NCBI GenBank assembly: GCA_905182995.1
Contig: CAJJDP010000116.1
Span: 34,684-98,683 of the forward strand
Length of the DNA: 64,000 nucleotides
Direction of reading: 5' to 3'
Source of the DNA: Paramecium octaurelia
Lineage: Eukaryota; Ciliophora; Oligohymenophorea; Peniculida; Parameciidae
The notes under the pieces: model-generated
Seen by the model: the letters and a program-made list of their open reading frames with translations, nothing else
What the model was told of the DNA's origin: nothing
The model's database searches: none
In this document: positions 1-12,754 of the stretch, piece after piece
Numbering within the stretch: position 1 is the stretch's first letter
How the letters are laid out: each line of letters starts with the position of its first letter
Made by a program: the position numbers and the translations under genes

Positions 1-108
1 CATCCAGAGGTCTTCCAATCTTTTAGCATAATAAAATGAATTTGAGGCTGAAAGCTTTGGATATTGATTAAATAATTAAAAATTTCTTAGTTTGAAGTTC
101 ATTTCCAT
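1..108 (-). CDS. N-terminus of an unidentified protein (truncated by window edge)
   Basis: The first 36 codons of a minus-strand gene are visible, starting at an ATG at 106-108 and running off the window at base 1. The peptide begins MEMNFKLRNFQLFNQYPKLS and continues with an aromatic and Lys/Arg-rich stretch. It contains one in-frame TAA read as Gln and no TGA. It lies 127 bp downstream of the stop of the next minus-strand gene. No family can be assigned from so short a piece. Confidence 0.5.
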
Positions 109-235
109 AAAATTTCAATTATTATTAACAGAACTGTTAATAATTTATCTTATTGATTATTATTTAGATTTAGTTTATATATCAATATAATACTGAGACT
201 CAAATTGAGTTAAATTTAATGAAAATAATAAAAAT

Positions 236-2329
236 TCACTTTAGAGCTAGGAGTTTTTTATTAATTGAATCTAACATCTATAAATCTTCTTTATCCAATA
301 TGTTGTTATCTAATGATCCATTCTATAAAATATATTTATAATTACTTAAAGTATTTTTTAGGCCTTTTTTTACCTTTGGTGCTTTAAATAATCAAATTAT
401 TTTGGATTTGGCAGTGATGATACTGATTGTTTTGCTTCATTATCATTTTTTTATAATCGTTTTACTGGTGGAATATTTTTAATGTTAAAAGTGGCATTTT
501 ATTTTAAATAAAAATCACCTACATCTCTTGGAGATATTTTATTAATTGGCAACTTCTCTAAAGGTATGAGTTTTTGCTTTTTGACAATCTTTTATAATTT
601 CTCTTTACTAACACCATGATACTAGTGTTTAGATTAAATTATCTTTGAGAGAGATTAATATTTTTTATAATCAGATTAATGTTTGATGTTGTTTTTCATT
701 AGAATTAACTTATCCTAAAGGTCCTCAGATATGGTAGGCTTATGATTTTATTTTACTTCCTATATAAATTATGTAAGTTTGTTTAATCTTTCCTATTTTT
801 CTTATTCAATACCATTTTCAATTCTTTTATACTCTTCCTTGGCTTTTTGATATGAGGCTGAATAATATTGGGCTTTAAACTTATTCCATTAGGCTTCTCG
901 TTCATCCCACTATACTCTTCTTTTTTTCTATTTTTCAATATGAATTTAGTTAAATTTATCCTCAAATTATTTAATTTCTTTAGCATCAAATTCTGGATTC
1001 TTATTCTGAGCCAGTATTTTCTTTCTTTCCTATTGCAATTAAATCATATATGTGGCATCTTATTCTGCATACCTTAAAGCAAGATATTTCTCTTTTTTCT
1101 TTTTTTCAAATCTTCTATTTGCTTCTTCCAATTCAACCTTTCGTTTAGCCTATTGTTCTTCTAATAACTTTAAGTTCTTTTCAATTTCTTCCCTTTTTTT
1201 AGCATTTGTTGTTTATTAAAGTTCATTCTTTTTTTATAATATTATTTTTTCTTCTTATTCGATCTTCTTGAATTACTCATCAATTCTTTTCTTTCTTTAT
1301 ATTTATATGTCATTCCATTCTTGTATCTACTTTGATATGAATTCTTGTCTTTATTTTTCTAAATTAGGATCTTATTGCCATTTTTCAACAAATTATTTTT
1401 ATAAATTAATTGAACTAATTTCAATTTCACTATTTACTAAATTTGGATTTGATCCAAATACATGATGCTTTTGTTTTCTTATTTGTTTCTTTAAATGTTC
1501 TATTTTATCTTCAAGATAAAGTAATTTCTAAATTAAATCTTATCTTAAATTTTATATTTATTATTTTTATTCTATCTAATCTATTCTCAATTATTAAGTC
1601 ATCTCATCTAATTAAAAAATCTCAGAACTTATTTATTTTCTTTTTTTCTCTAATTTATTACAATCAATCTTCATCAATTACTTTTACAACTTCTCAATAT
1701 TATTTTTCTCTACTTCATTTTCTACAAAATCATCATCATCTTACAGGTGCACTTCTTTTCCAATCGAGACATTTTATAATATTTTATCGAGAGATTCTCC
1801 TACAAGTTTTGTGGCAACTTTCTTTGAATTTCCAATTATATCTTCATTTTGAAATTATTAAGAGAAATATTCATTGATGGATCCAAAATCTTGATGAGGA
1901 CTCGGTATCATTGATAATGAATCATTTAATTTCTACAGGGCTTACGCTTATTTTTCTATTTTTGATAACTAAAATTCATTTATTACTTACATTTAATGAG
2001 TCTTAGCTTAAAATTTATTGTGTAACTGAGTCCTTCACTTCCTTATACTAAACATTTATAAAACCCTATTCCTTATTATTTTATTTTATTGTCAATTTTT
2101 ATGAACCTTCTACCCTCTAAATAATTGCGTCCCCAATAAATTAGAATTCATCATTAGGTTTTTACCAAACCTCAATTCTGATTTCTGTTGCTTTTTTATG
2201 TTCTAAAACAAATCTGTGATTCCAATTATTTCCCAAAACTGTTTATAACACTGTAGGTCCACATTTTAACTTTACTTAAAAATTAGTTTGATCTGATTCA
2301 TAATTTATGGCATCAATTAGTATCTTCAT
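236..2329 (-). CDS. C2-domain plus coiled-coil protein, 682 aa
   Basis: The ATG at 2327-2329 opens MKILIDAINYESDQTNFQ, followed by a beta-rich module of about 75 residues with C2-like spacing (FVLEHKKATEIRIEVWQKPN, then FIGDAIIQ). The rest is a Glu/Lys/Gln-rich helical region, roughly residues 150-570, typical of a long coiled coil, and a Lys-rich tail. Two introns are needed: 22 nt near 1965-1986 and 23 nt near 330-352; splicing them gives exactly 683 codons to TGA at 236-238. C2 domains usually bind phospholipid or act as protein-docking folds, and in ciliates this C2-coil layout is common in cytoskeletal or basal-body proteins; that role is inference. A second gene of the same layout sits at 46673-49009. 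Confidence 0.8.
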
Positions 2330-3249
2330 TTTTATAATTACTCAATATATTTTTATTGCAAAAATTATCATTCACAATAAAATGTGTAATTTAGCGGAAT
2401 AAACAAAAGTTGGATAGTTTAAAGGTGTTAGTTTTAGAATCAATATCCATTCTCAAAAATAGTTTTAGTCAATTAGAATGTAATTGTTTAAAAAGAAATG
2501 TAAAGGTGAGAATTAGAGTAAAGAAATTCAGCGTCAGAATGTAAATACATTATTTTGAACAAATGAGCAAGTCAATGTACATTGTGTGGCTAAATTAACA
2601 TTAAAGTATAACATAATAATTGATTTAATAGAGAAAATAGATAATATATTATTCAATTAACAAATATTATAGCCATAATGAAAAATTTAGTATAACACAA
2701 ATTAGCTATAATAATTATAAAACTAAAAGAAATCAATTACTATTATGAAAATTCTAAATTATCAAGTATTCTAATAATAAAATTCTCGTTCAATTTTCAA
2801 ACCGTTCATTCAAACACATAGATCAAACCTTATAGTGATATGTAAATTTATTAATGAAGGAATATTTGCGCAAAGTATAGTTTATGATATGAAGTTTACC
2901 CAATTAGATAACTTAGTTCATTATTTTTTTAACTCTGCAGAAATTGGAGAAAATTCATTGAATGCATTACTTTTATTATTAGATTGTGTACTCTAAATGA
3001 AATTTAAAGTCATAAATTTTATTTATAAGTTAAAAAATTTATATAAAAAATATCTACTTTCTCAATGCATAATCATTTTTCTTAACACTTTGTAATAATG
3101 TATTTATCTAATTACAAAATCATTATTTCTATGATTAAATATTCTAAATTATGGACTCAATATTTTATACTTAATTAACAAATATAAATAGATTATTTTT
3201 ATATGTGCCAATATTTTAATACTATTAGTATATAAATATATAATAAAAT
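2330..3249. other. 920-bp spacer, mostly without a supported gene
   Basis: This AT-rich interval separates the divergent C2/coiled-coil gene and the RING-H2 membrane protein gene, so it should hold both promoters. The only coding hint is a 130-codon frame at 2745-3134, listed separately. The rest has no frame with protein-like composition that I could follow. Confidence 0.5.
2745..3134 (+). CDS. possible small hypothetical protein, 129 aa
   Basis: An uninterrupted frame from ATG 2745 to TGA 3132-3134, read with TAA/TAG as Gln. The translation begins MKILNYQVFQQQNSRSIFKP and includes a moderately protein-like middle (FFNSAEIGENSLNALLLLLD) and hydrophobic C-terminal part. TGA-free runs of this length are expected now and then in such AT-rich DNA, so chance is a real alternative. 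No family is recognised. Confidence 0.25.
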
Positions 3250-5076
3250 ATGCGGACTTTGAGAGAAATAATATTTGCATCAATTTAATTCTATCTAACT
3301 GCTTAATTTATCTTTTTAGTTTCGTACTGGACATTGAATTGGCATATGGAGAATGAGACAAAAGAAATTTTTTATATTTTGCCAAAGCTAATCTAATATT
3401 TCATCCATCTTATATTTTATCCAAATCAAGAGAATCATCAAGAAAATATTAAATAACATGCAATTTTTTATTTCCTAATGGATTTATATGGATTATTATT
3501 TTTAGAAATTTAAATATGGAACCTTTGGATTATTTTATCTTAATTGCTTATTGGTATAATATTGTTGAGTTGCTATACCATTTACTAATCCGTTTTTACA
3601 ATTATATCGTATTCACAATTTTTTCTCAGCTGTTAAAAAGTGGTTAAGCTTAAATCTATACTTGTACATTTTCTAGCTTCATAATTTTGTATTACATTGA
3701 TCAGCATAAATTTGGTAAGATTTTATGATTATTCTTCATTGGATTTAAGCTATCAGATTTTAAGAGCATATCAATATTTTTTTACATATTTAATTTTATA
3801 ACAATATGGTGAGGCAAAAACATTATAGCTTCATTATATACTTGATACTTTAATGAATATACTTGGAATCCTTTATTTAAATTATGAATCTATTTTTTTT
3901 TGGTTTATTATAGGTTAGATAGCTTTAGGATGTTTTCATTACTGTTTATTCATAATGAGTCTTTTGATATTTACATTTTCAAATTACTATTTATCAATAT
4001 GTAAGTATATAAAATTTCGGCTAAACAAAATGGTGGAAAATAATGATTTGGCTGGATACATGCAAAATTTTATCAGACTTTACTTGCTTACTTAATTAGC
4101 TCTTGATATTTAAATTATTACTGAATAATATTTATAAGCTTAAAATATTTGGCCTGAACTTATTAGACTTGAAATCACTTATTTTATTCTAAGAATCATA
4201 TAATATTCATTCCATTTATTAATTTAATACTAGAATATAGATGTTTTTGAGTGTCAATTTACTTTTTATTTTTTAATGGATATTTTTGGATTTTGCATCC
4301 TATTATAATCTGGCAATTATTTTTGGAAAATACTATTTTAAATAATATTAGGATTCATCATATATTATTTGCTATTGATTGAGTCTATATCAATACATTT
4401 AGATCAGAGGTATTAGTATTTTGAAACTCTTTTCAACACATTTGTAATTTTTTTGATGCTTGAAATAATCTTCTCAATAATAGGTATTAAGTATAATTTG
4501 GAAGAAATTAAGGATTATCTAATATTTCGTGTGATTTAATACGGAATAATATTGCTATTTATTAAACACATTAATTTAATTGATAATTATTATAATTTTG
4601 GGTTTTGTTTTGTAATTTTTCAGTTAATAACTTTTACAACAATGGCATTTTATCTTTTGATAAAAATGTTTCTATTGCCTTAAAAACAAATTTTTGTAAA
4701 TCTATTACTTTTTACTTAGCTATTTGTTGATTTAATTATTTTTGGACGCATTCTATATTATATTCTTTATAAACTTTTTGATTAATAAGATTCATAGGAT
4801 GAGCATATAAATGGATAAGAACCCCAAAAAATATATATAATGACAGAAATATTATGGTGGTTACAAGAAGGAAATATTGAAATTATAGATGCTGATGTGA
4901 AATGTTCCATATGCTAAGTAAAACTAAAAAATGGTTCAGAAACATGTAAATTGGAATGTCACCCTACTCACGAATTTCACAGCAATTGTTTATAAGGATG
5001 GGAAATTTATAAATCTACCTGCCCACTTTGTAGATAATAAATCAAAAAATAGATTTAGGTTTCAGTACATAATTGA
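3250..5076 (+). CDS. multi-pass membrane protein with C-terminal RING-H2 finger (probable E3 ubiquitin ligase), 608 aa
   Basis: A single exon from ATG 3250 to TGA 5074-5076. Residues 1 to about 520 are highly hydrophobic and aromatic, with many predicted membrane spans (for example FWIILSQLLIGIILL-like segments) and few charged loops. From about residue 550 there is a RING-H2 finger: CSIC, then CKLECHPTHEFHSNC, then CPLC, giving the usual Cys/His ligand order C-C-C-H-H-C-C-C. This arrangement is typical of membrane-anchored E3 ligases that ubiquitinate membrane or ER proteins. The substrate and membrane are unknown. It shares the general plan, but not obvious sequence, with the TUL1/FLY-type ligase at 14140-15909. 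Confidence 0.8.
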
Positions 5077-5206
5077 TATTTCTAGGGTTTTTTTGATCAA
5101 AAACAATTAAATTTAAATAGATGTCAAATTCATTATTCCTAAACATTTTAAATATAAAAATAATATATTATAAATATCTATTTTAAATATATTAATTTTA
5201 ACGAAT

Positions 5207-5548
5207 ATGATATTTGAATATACACTATCTTTAAATGATAAAATAAGAAGAGCTGTGACTGAATAACATCTGACAAATTAATTACAAAAAATTAGATTGA
5301 GAAAGCCTAAATAAGAAATTCCTTTTACGATGCAATCACAATTTCGGAGATTAGAAAATAAAAAATGGACAGAAATTTTTCAAGAGAATCAAAAGATTCA
5401 TCAAAACTTAACAAATGTCAAATCTGTATTAAATACTACTAGTGACCTATCTGACTTTCAAAAAATAACAAAATTAAATACTCAAAATAAAACAAATTAT
5501 ATATTACCAAAATTAAAGCCTAGATGTAATTCATTGCTGAGAGTATGA
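5207..5548 (+). CDS. small basic hypothetical protein, 113 aa
   Basis: ATG 5207 to TGA 5546-5548 without introns. The N-terminus reads MIFEYTLSLNDKIRRAVTEQ and continues as a Lys/Arg/Gln-rich, mostly polar protein with no signal peptide, membrane span or known motif. Codon content and amino-acid mix match neighbouring genes, which supports it being real. An internal ATG at 5330 is an alternative start. Function unknown. Confidence 0.6.
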
Positions 5549-5626
5549 TAATTAAAATAGCACTTTATATTAATATTACAAAAATCACTCGAAAAATTTA
5601 AATAAAAAATATTCTTTTTAATATTT

Positions 5627-6479
5627 ATGCTTGGCCCTTTAAAAGATAACTCTGACTAATCAGATTCTGAAGATATAATCGATGAATAAACCAACAATTT
5701 AATTGGAATATTCAAGGTTCGTAAATTAATAGATTCAGACAAATAACCCACAGATCCTCAATTAGTTAAAATATAGGATTATTTGAAATGTCCTATTTGC
5801 TTAAGTTTATTTAAATAGGCAGTCTATAGTATTTATTTAATTGAACTCAGTAAAGGATTGTAGTCATAGATTTTGCAAGGAATGTATAGAGAAGAGTATA
5901 AGATCATAAAGAGAGAAATCTTGTCCGACTTGCAGAAAAAAAATAGCAACAAGAAGAGACTTGCGTGTTGATGAGATTGTGTCTAAAATGCTCAATACTG
6001 TAGTTCCTGACATGGAATAATATCGCATATAGGAAGACTTATAAATATAATAAGAAATTAAGAATTTTAGTCAATAAAAATAGAAAAATGAGGAAATCTA
6101 AAAATTAGTCAGTCAAACTGATACCATACTATCATGCAACATTCAGCTCTATGCTCAAAATTAATTGATTCATCAAATCGATAAAAACTACATTAGAGCT
6201 CCTTTTAATACAACAGTGTCAGACATTATTCAATTGATCGGACTCAAATTAAATTTGCCTGAAGAATTCACATAATACATTGATATATACATCAATAATG
6301 AAATTCAAACACAAATGGACAAAACATTGGCTGAATTAAATTCGGAATATTGGGGTAGGAAGGAAGATTTTTAAATTTATAATCCGAACGATTTCCATAA
6401 ATGGAGCAGTTCAGAAATGAATATTGCTAATAGATAAATACACTATTCTATAGATAGATTTTATCAAGGGTATCTTTGA
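5627..6479 (+). CDS. RING1/Polycomb-type RING + RAWUL protein, 276 aa
   Basis: After removal of a 22-nt intron (5829-5850, ending CAG) the gene gives 277 codons. Residues about 52-95 form a C3HC4 RING: CPICLSLFKQ, then KDCSHRFCKECIEKS, then CPTCRKKIATRRDLRVDE, which closely follows the RING1/BMI1 pattern in which the first helix is followed by a KEC/KDC-HRFC core. A linker follows, then residues about 163-240 match a RAWUL ubiquitin-like fold: polar strand CNIQLYAQN, then APFNTTVSDIIQLIGLKLNL and QYIDIYI. RING plus RAWUL is the architecture of PRC1 subunits that monoubiquitinate histone H2A. The chromatin role here is inference from architecture. It converges with the EF-hand gene with 3 bp between stop codons. 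Confidence 0.8.
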
Positions 6480-6482
6480 GTA

Positions 6483-8140
6483 TCAGTTAATAAAAAATAA
6501 TTCAAATTCCTTATAATTAATCTCCTTATTAAGTTTTCCCAATCGTTTATACAACAATTTAATATCGTCTTTAACATTATAAAGTTCAAAAAAACGTTGA
6601 AGCTAAATTTACACTAAATTTTACATCTTATCGATTGAAGGTGCCCTTTTTGAAAGGATCAAGTTTGTTAAATATTGATAAAAGATTTTACTCATTCAAG
6701 AATTATTTTTTTTTTAGCCTAATTATTATTTCATTTTCATTCCATTAATTAAACAACAACTGAATGAATCCAATTGTTGTTTTTGAGAATAATTATGAGA
6801 GCGAATAAGAGAGAAGACTATTTTTAGCTGGTTTCTTACAAATGTAGGTTGAACTCATATTAGAAGGAGATATAAATTCAGAGATATCTGAATATCTAAT
6901 AAATCCATCTTAATCTTTATCTAAGAAGTTAAATAACTCAATCACATCTAAGTTTTTGAGTAATAATTATTCCAAAAAATAAGCAAATTCATGTTGATTC
7001 ACTTTGCCTTTATTTTTTAAATCCATAAAATGAAAGAAATCCATAGAATTGAAGTCTTTTTATTGCTATAACTTCAATTTTATTTCTTCTAAATACATTT
7101 CCAATTTCAAGACTTCCAACCCTAAATCAATAAATCTCTATTCATCATTTAAGAAATTCTCCGTTAATTTTGTTGTTTAAAGACTCTCTGTAATTGATGA
7201 AGCCCTTCTATTAGACTAAAATTTCTTTTTGTTACTAGCTGAAAGGTTTCTGGATTAAACAATTTGACCAGCTTTATTGCTACTACCTAATTCATCAATA
7301 AAGATGTTCGAACTCTTAGGTTAAGAGATAATGGTCTATTTCGGAGTTGATACAGGATTATTGGAATTAGGCTGCTATTCTACTTTTTGAAGAGGTTCCA
7401 ACATTCTACGGAAGTCATTCAAAGTAATCTATCCTGTTCTTTATTTATCTATTCGATAAAAAAATGCAATCTATGAATAAATTATTGGAATTTACTAATT
7501 CTTCCTCGTATAACAATAATCCATTTCTTCTAAAAAATCGATCAAAATCCTTAAAATTAAGGATATTGTTATTTAGTGAATCCATACTTTAAAACATTTA
7601 ATCCGCGTTGTAGTAATTACTGAGTCTGCTTTTCAATCTCTCTAGGTTTATGGCTTCATTATATTCTCTAAGATTAATGCTTCAATTACAAATTGAATAA
7701 TTAAGCTAATGTGTAATCGATCGATTTTTCTAATGCTGCTTTAGTTGGTTGTTTCATAGCTGTGATCTCTCTCAATTCGCCATCAGTTTTTGGTAATATT
7801 ATGTTTAGAAAGCTGAAAATTAGGATCTATGAATCATACTCTTGATAATTAAGAAACTCCTTCAAAAATGTTTTATCAAACAATGTATTGAGCTCCTATA
7901 CGAAAAAATCATTTTCTTTCAAAAGTTGTACTACTTATTCAGGCTTAATCTAATTTGTATTCATTGAATCTAATCTAGGTTTTGCAATATGAATTACCTT
8001 TTGAAACAAGCGTATGGATTAAAACTAGTTTTTCTGCATAATTATATTCTTATTTGTTCTGCTCTCCTCTCAGTTAGGCTTATTTGATTAATAATCTCAC
8101 ATAGTAGTTATTGTGCATCTTTTGAAATGCTATAGGCCAT
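6483..8140 (-). CDS. EF-hand calcium-binding protein, 521 aa
   Basis: Five exons joined by introns of 23, 22, 25 and 22 nt give 522 codons from ATG 8138-8140 to TGA 6483-6485. The N-terminal third (MAYSISKDAQQLLCEIINQ) is helical. EF-hand-like segments follow: FFYRIDKQRTGQITLNDF, then FMDLKNKGKVNQHEF, a canonical loop FLDKDQDGFIRYSDI with Asp at positions 1, 3 and 5, and a degenerate FNKLDPFKKGTFNRQDL near the C-terminus. Only the third loop has a full acidic ligand set, so perhaps one site binds calcium and the others are structural. The layout recalls axonemal or basal-body EF-hand proteins, but no specific orthologue is claimed. Confidence 0.8.
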
Positions 8141-8380
8141 CTTACTGTTAAATATAATTATAATTTAATATTTTTGAATAATAATATAACTAGATTATTA
8201 TCATTCTTTTATTTATTCAAACTAATTAGATAGTTAATGTAAATCTTGTAGGAGGGAGCATAAATTTAAGATTCTTTGATATCATTAACCTTTTGAAATC
8301 AGTGAGGGAGTAAATTTATTTACTAACCTTTGAGAATATAGTAGACGGTGATTAAATTGATAAAATAAAATAATATTAAA

Positions 8381-9129
8381 ATGATGTTAAATAAGTTGAT
8401 AAATTTTTATTTAAGAAAATGCAGATTTTAAATAACAGAAGAATTATTTAAAAATATTTTGGCATTGTTTTTTCAAGTTATACAATATGGATATTTTACT
8501 AATATTAAGGAAATGATGAAAAATTAAGGTTTGATAAGAGACTTTGATCAGATTTTAATTGAAAATTCTTCCCATCTATTAATATAATCTGAATAGCAAA
8601 TTCAATCAAATAAAAATATAAAATTTACTAACATGGATGACTCAAAAAAATAATATAGCAAAATCAAAAACGACTTAAGAGAATAAATTATACACAAGAT
8701 CCTTAAGGAAAAAAAACCCATAATGGATGTAATCTAACATTAATTATTTAGGTGGCCTAGGAACATAATATCTTACAATCGACTTGCAAATCTATTATAA
8801 ACACGTATATGAGAGAAGGTAGGGTCGGAAAAAAGGAGAGCAGAGTCAGAAAACTAAAAAAAGTTATGAGGACGTACGAAGTTATATTAAATCCATTATA
8901 TCCTCAAATGTCTACAATTGTTCAATCCTAAAAAATAGAAAATTGTGTAGAAAAATCAAAGAAGGGGTTAAAAGAGGAAAGTAATTAAAATGAAAAATTC
9001 AGTGAAGAACAGGAGCTCAACAATTTCTCTTTGGTTTAATAATGGTGTGACCAGATTCAACAATAACTAATTTTACTATCTCATTCGAATTAGTTCTTTT
9101 AAAACACCGCGAACTTGATACAGAAATGA
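8381..9129 (+). CDS. helix-turn-helix-containing protein, 241 aa
   Basis: Two exons around a 23-nt intron (8729-8751). The N-terminal 115 residues are helical and basic. Immediately after the intron comes VAQEHNILQSTCKSIINTYM followed by REGRVGKKESR: this has the form of a homeodomain-like helix-turn-helix (A..HNI..ST...I...Y..EGR.GKKE), as found at the start of transposase-derived and fungal-type DNA-binding modules. No catalytic DDE part follows; the C-terminal 90 residues are Gln-rich and polar. A DNA-binding role is inferred. Two ATGs stand at 8381 and 8384; I took the first. Confidence 0.65.
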
Positions 9130-9220
9130 TAGAGGAAAATAAAATATAAATATATCATTCGATAATTATAATATATATATATATTAATATTCAATAATAT
9201 ATTTTATGTAAAAATAAATT

Positions 9221-12200
9221 TCATTTAAGCTTGTGTCGTTTTGTAAATTCATCGATTTGTTCCTCAAATGTAATATCTGATTTAGAGATATCCTTCAAGA
9301 TGGGTTCATTGATTTAAGCATTTTTGCTAAGTCTGAGTTTTTGATTTAAGTTATGAAGCACTGTAGATAAATCTTTTTGCTGTTATCGATGTTATCCGTG
9401 CCAAGTCAAATCACTCGATATTAGGGATGACCCAATAGACTTCATTTACCTATTGGTGCTGATTTGAATGGGTCTCAAACTACTCTATGATGCAAAAGTA
9501 TCAATAGTATTTTGATCGTTATTAAATAAGTTCTTTTCAACAGCATATTGGTAAAAGTCCGATACAGATTTCTTTTTGGTTATAGATTTATGATGTCGAT
9601 TGGTTATTGGAAGAGATAAGTTTTACTTATTATTGTTGACTTCCTTGTTTGTGTGTTAGGAATAATCCTATCTTTCTGTATTTTCTAGTCTTTAATTTAG
9701 ATTAGTAAGATATTAATTATTTTGAAAGAATTTAGTATTTAATAAAGATTTGTCTCTAAATTCTGGATCTAGAAAGTTTAAATTGCTAGCTCTATCAATA
9801 GCTTTTTATCTTTCCCTCTCTTTCTATTTGAGCATAAAGTCTAATTTTGGATCTTTTGAATCCTCTTTAAACATATTCTAAACTTCCAATAATCTTCTTT
9901 GAGCCTCAAGTTATTTAAGAGTGGGACCTTGTATTTCAGCTTAATAGAGATGTCTAATTTTAGTAAATTTGAGATCTCTAGGGCTGAATTCATCTCTCAT
10001 AACAGTTGCTTTATATTACTTTGGTGATTTCAATTGAATTTTGCCAGTGACTGCCAGAGATTCAACTAGACTGTATTATTCAGCTTCCTTCTCTGATTTG
10101 GATTACTTTCTCAAAATATCAATGACTTTGAAACCATAAATAATTCTTTTCCTCAATTCTCCTTGTTTTGAATATTAGATGTTCCATTTGATTGGCAAAG
10201 GATGATTAATATTATACAAAGCAATGAGACTTCCAATTAGATCGAAGATTGAAATTTGGCCATCACTAGTAGAAATCAGAATGTATCTATTATCTAATTC
10301 TAAGAAACTGATATAAATGATCTGTTTTTTGGAAACCTTAAACATGTGTAAGTTTTTGATGCTAGTAAAATTTTGAGGTATGATTATCTTTTGGGTTTCA
10401 CTCAAAGATAGTTATTCTCTGGCCTTTCTAAGAGGATTGTAATTGATTCTCTCATGGATTGGTTCTGTTGTTTCTAAATTATCCAAATTTAAAGAAATTC
10501 TAATAATATTGCTTTCTGAAGTTGCAAGTAATAACTCCAGTTCTTTTAAATTGAATAGCATCTTGGTCACAAATTCTTATTCGGTCTCTTCAGTAATATA
10601 ATTGTTTGACCCAACATCGTAGAGATCGAATATTTCAGATTCAACTTAAATGTGCTCTTTGATGTTGAACTTAACAAAGATAACCTTTCCTTGTATTGTG
10701 GAGACTGCTAATAATGGATAGTTAGCTATGATAATGATGTTGGTGATTTCAGCATCAAATTCAAGGACTCCCAAGCATTTGACAAATTCATAATCGATAT
10801 AAAATAGTTTAGAACCCTATGACAACAGAATGAGAGAATGATGAACTGATAATTCTAATTGGGAAGCTTCGAAGTGAGTAATTTCTCTAAGGATTTCCCC
10901 ACTCATCTTTTGAATTAAAATACTATCTTAACATGCTGTAATAACTAATTTATTTAAAATATCTAATTTAAGGACATTAATATCTGAATGTCCTTTTAAT
11001 GAAGAGATGTACTCACCATTATGATGATAAATTTTGGCATTACCTTTTGAATCAGCCAATATGAATTTATTAAAATAATTCAGAGGTCTAAATTAAGTAA
11101 TATCATCCTCAGATTCCGACAATAAACCATTTAATATTGTTTTTATTTTTCCAGTATAAATATCAAGGAATATAATTTATTTTTTAGTGGCCACAATTAA
11201 TTCATCTCTTTATTGATCAAATTCCACTTTAACAGCATAATTTTCAATTTCCTCATTATGTCTGATATCCAATTTAAGTATATTAACCCTTGACCCAAGA
11301 AAACATAACATATTAATATCTGACATATCTAAAATTTTGGTAATTTGAGTTTTCTTTCCAAAATTGAGAGATTATAGACATGAAAATGTTCTAATATCCC
11401 ATAACCTTAAGGATCCACTGTCATCACCAGAAACCAATACAGGTAACTTACCAACCATGAGAATGGATGTCAACATAGAAGTGTGTCCTGTCATTTTACC
11501 TATCTGAGTTACATCGTGATATTTAGGATTGATGTCATACACGTTTATGTAAGTAGAATATCCACATGTAATGAATACTTAATAGTAGTAAGAATAGACT
11601 AAACTATGAATACCTCCATTATCCTTGAGTGATAATGTGATTTTAATTTCTCCATTCTAGATATCCCATAAGGCCACTTATTTATCTAAGGAGGCAGTGG
11701 CAATCATTTTCATATGGACAACTTCAACACATTCAATAATATTTCCTTGGATGCATTTATTCTAAAAGATTAGACTGGCCGATTCATTCAATAGATCCCA
11801 AAAGTATAATCTAAATGTGCTGTCTGTGGTAATCCATTGATTCTGATTCTCTAGAAACCAAATATTTGTTTAATATTCTTATGAGGCCAAAACAGTAGAG
11901 AATATTCTATATTTTTTAAAGTCACCCTCATACATGCAGATGGAATGTGATTTTAGAGTCAAACCAATCTAATTATATAATATTTAAGAATACTCTCTGT
12001 TATCTATCAGACCAAGCAAAACTCAAAATGATGGTTTCTTTGTCTTCATGTTATGATATCTTGACCATTTGTTTCAATGAACCATCCACATGATAGATGT
12101 TAATCTTTGAATCCAAACTATCAAGTGTTATAATTTGTTTGTTGCAATATACACCTGTATGAACAATACCATTGTGATGTCTGATTGAGTCATTTTACAA

Positions 12201-12697
12201 TGAATTGGGAACTATATGAAATATCTCATTATCATTGCTACCGATAATTTTGGCTGATTCCTAGAATTGTCAAATTTATAACTTACCACATCTATTTCCC
12301 TGATTCTTGTTTTGTTCAAGTTGAATTTCTTTGGATCCGATATCAAACGTTATGGCACCATTGTATTTTCACTTGTGTCCACTTAACAGACGTAACTTGT
12401 AACATCCTACAAGCTGAGTTCATTCTATTAACTTATTGCTACAACGTCTTTATATAATTCAATCAATCCCATCACTAAATATAGAAGTTCACTCTATTTA
12501 TGATGCACTATTGGAATCATCAATTTTATGAACTCCACCATATTTAATCGTTTTGCAGGCCATTGTCTTTCCATCACTAATAATTCATCTCTCTCAATCA
12601 ATTCCAGTATCTGAGACTTCTTCGATAACTTGAAGTCTGTGTTCTCAAAATCCAACATACTTACAAGTACTTATTCGATTATCTAGTTTACAGACAT
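9221..12697 (-). CDS. large WD40-repeat protein, 1141 aa (WDR49/CFAP337-like candidate)
   Basis: Three exons with introns of 26 and 25 nt give 1142 codons from ATG 12695-12697; a second in-frame ATG at 12656-12658 is possible. Residues 1 to about 125 are helical and could include an EF-hand-like region. From about residue 130 to 950 there are many WD40-type repeats, visible as repeated blocks such as MIATASLDKQVALWDIQNGE, LVSGDDSGSLRLWDI and LKGHSDINVLKLDI, probably two seven-bladed propellers. The C-terminal tail of about 190 residues is polar and Lys/Gln-rich. Helical N-terminus plus twin propellers is shared with axonemal WDR49/CFAP337 and WDR64 proteins; this is a candidate assignment only. 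The gene is a few dozen bases from the NudC gene on the same strand. Confidence 0.8.
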
Positions 12698-12754
12698 TCA
12701 ATCAAATATTTATATATATATATTTATATATCAACATATAATATCGATGATATC

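Noticed and set aside
1443..1877. 144-codon plus-strand standard-code ORF rich in Phe/Ser/Leu
   Set aside because: It is the antisense shadow of the minus-strand coiled-coil frame of the gene at 236-2329; low-complexity coil codons leave the complement open.
9171..9185. Short (AT)n tracts, also near 12711-12735
   Set aside because: Simple AT repeats are expected in spacers of this composition and carry no specific signal.
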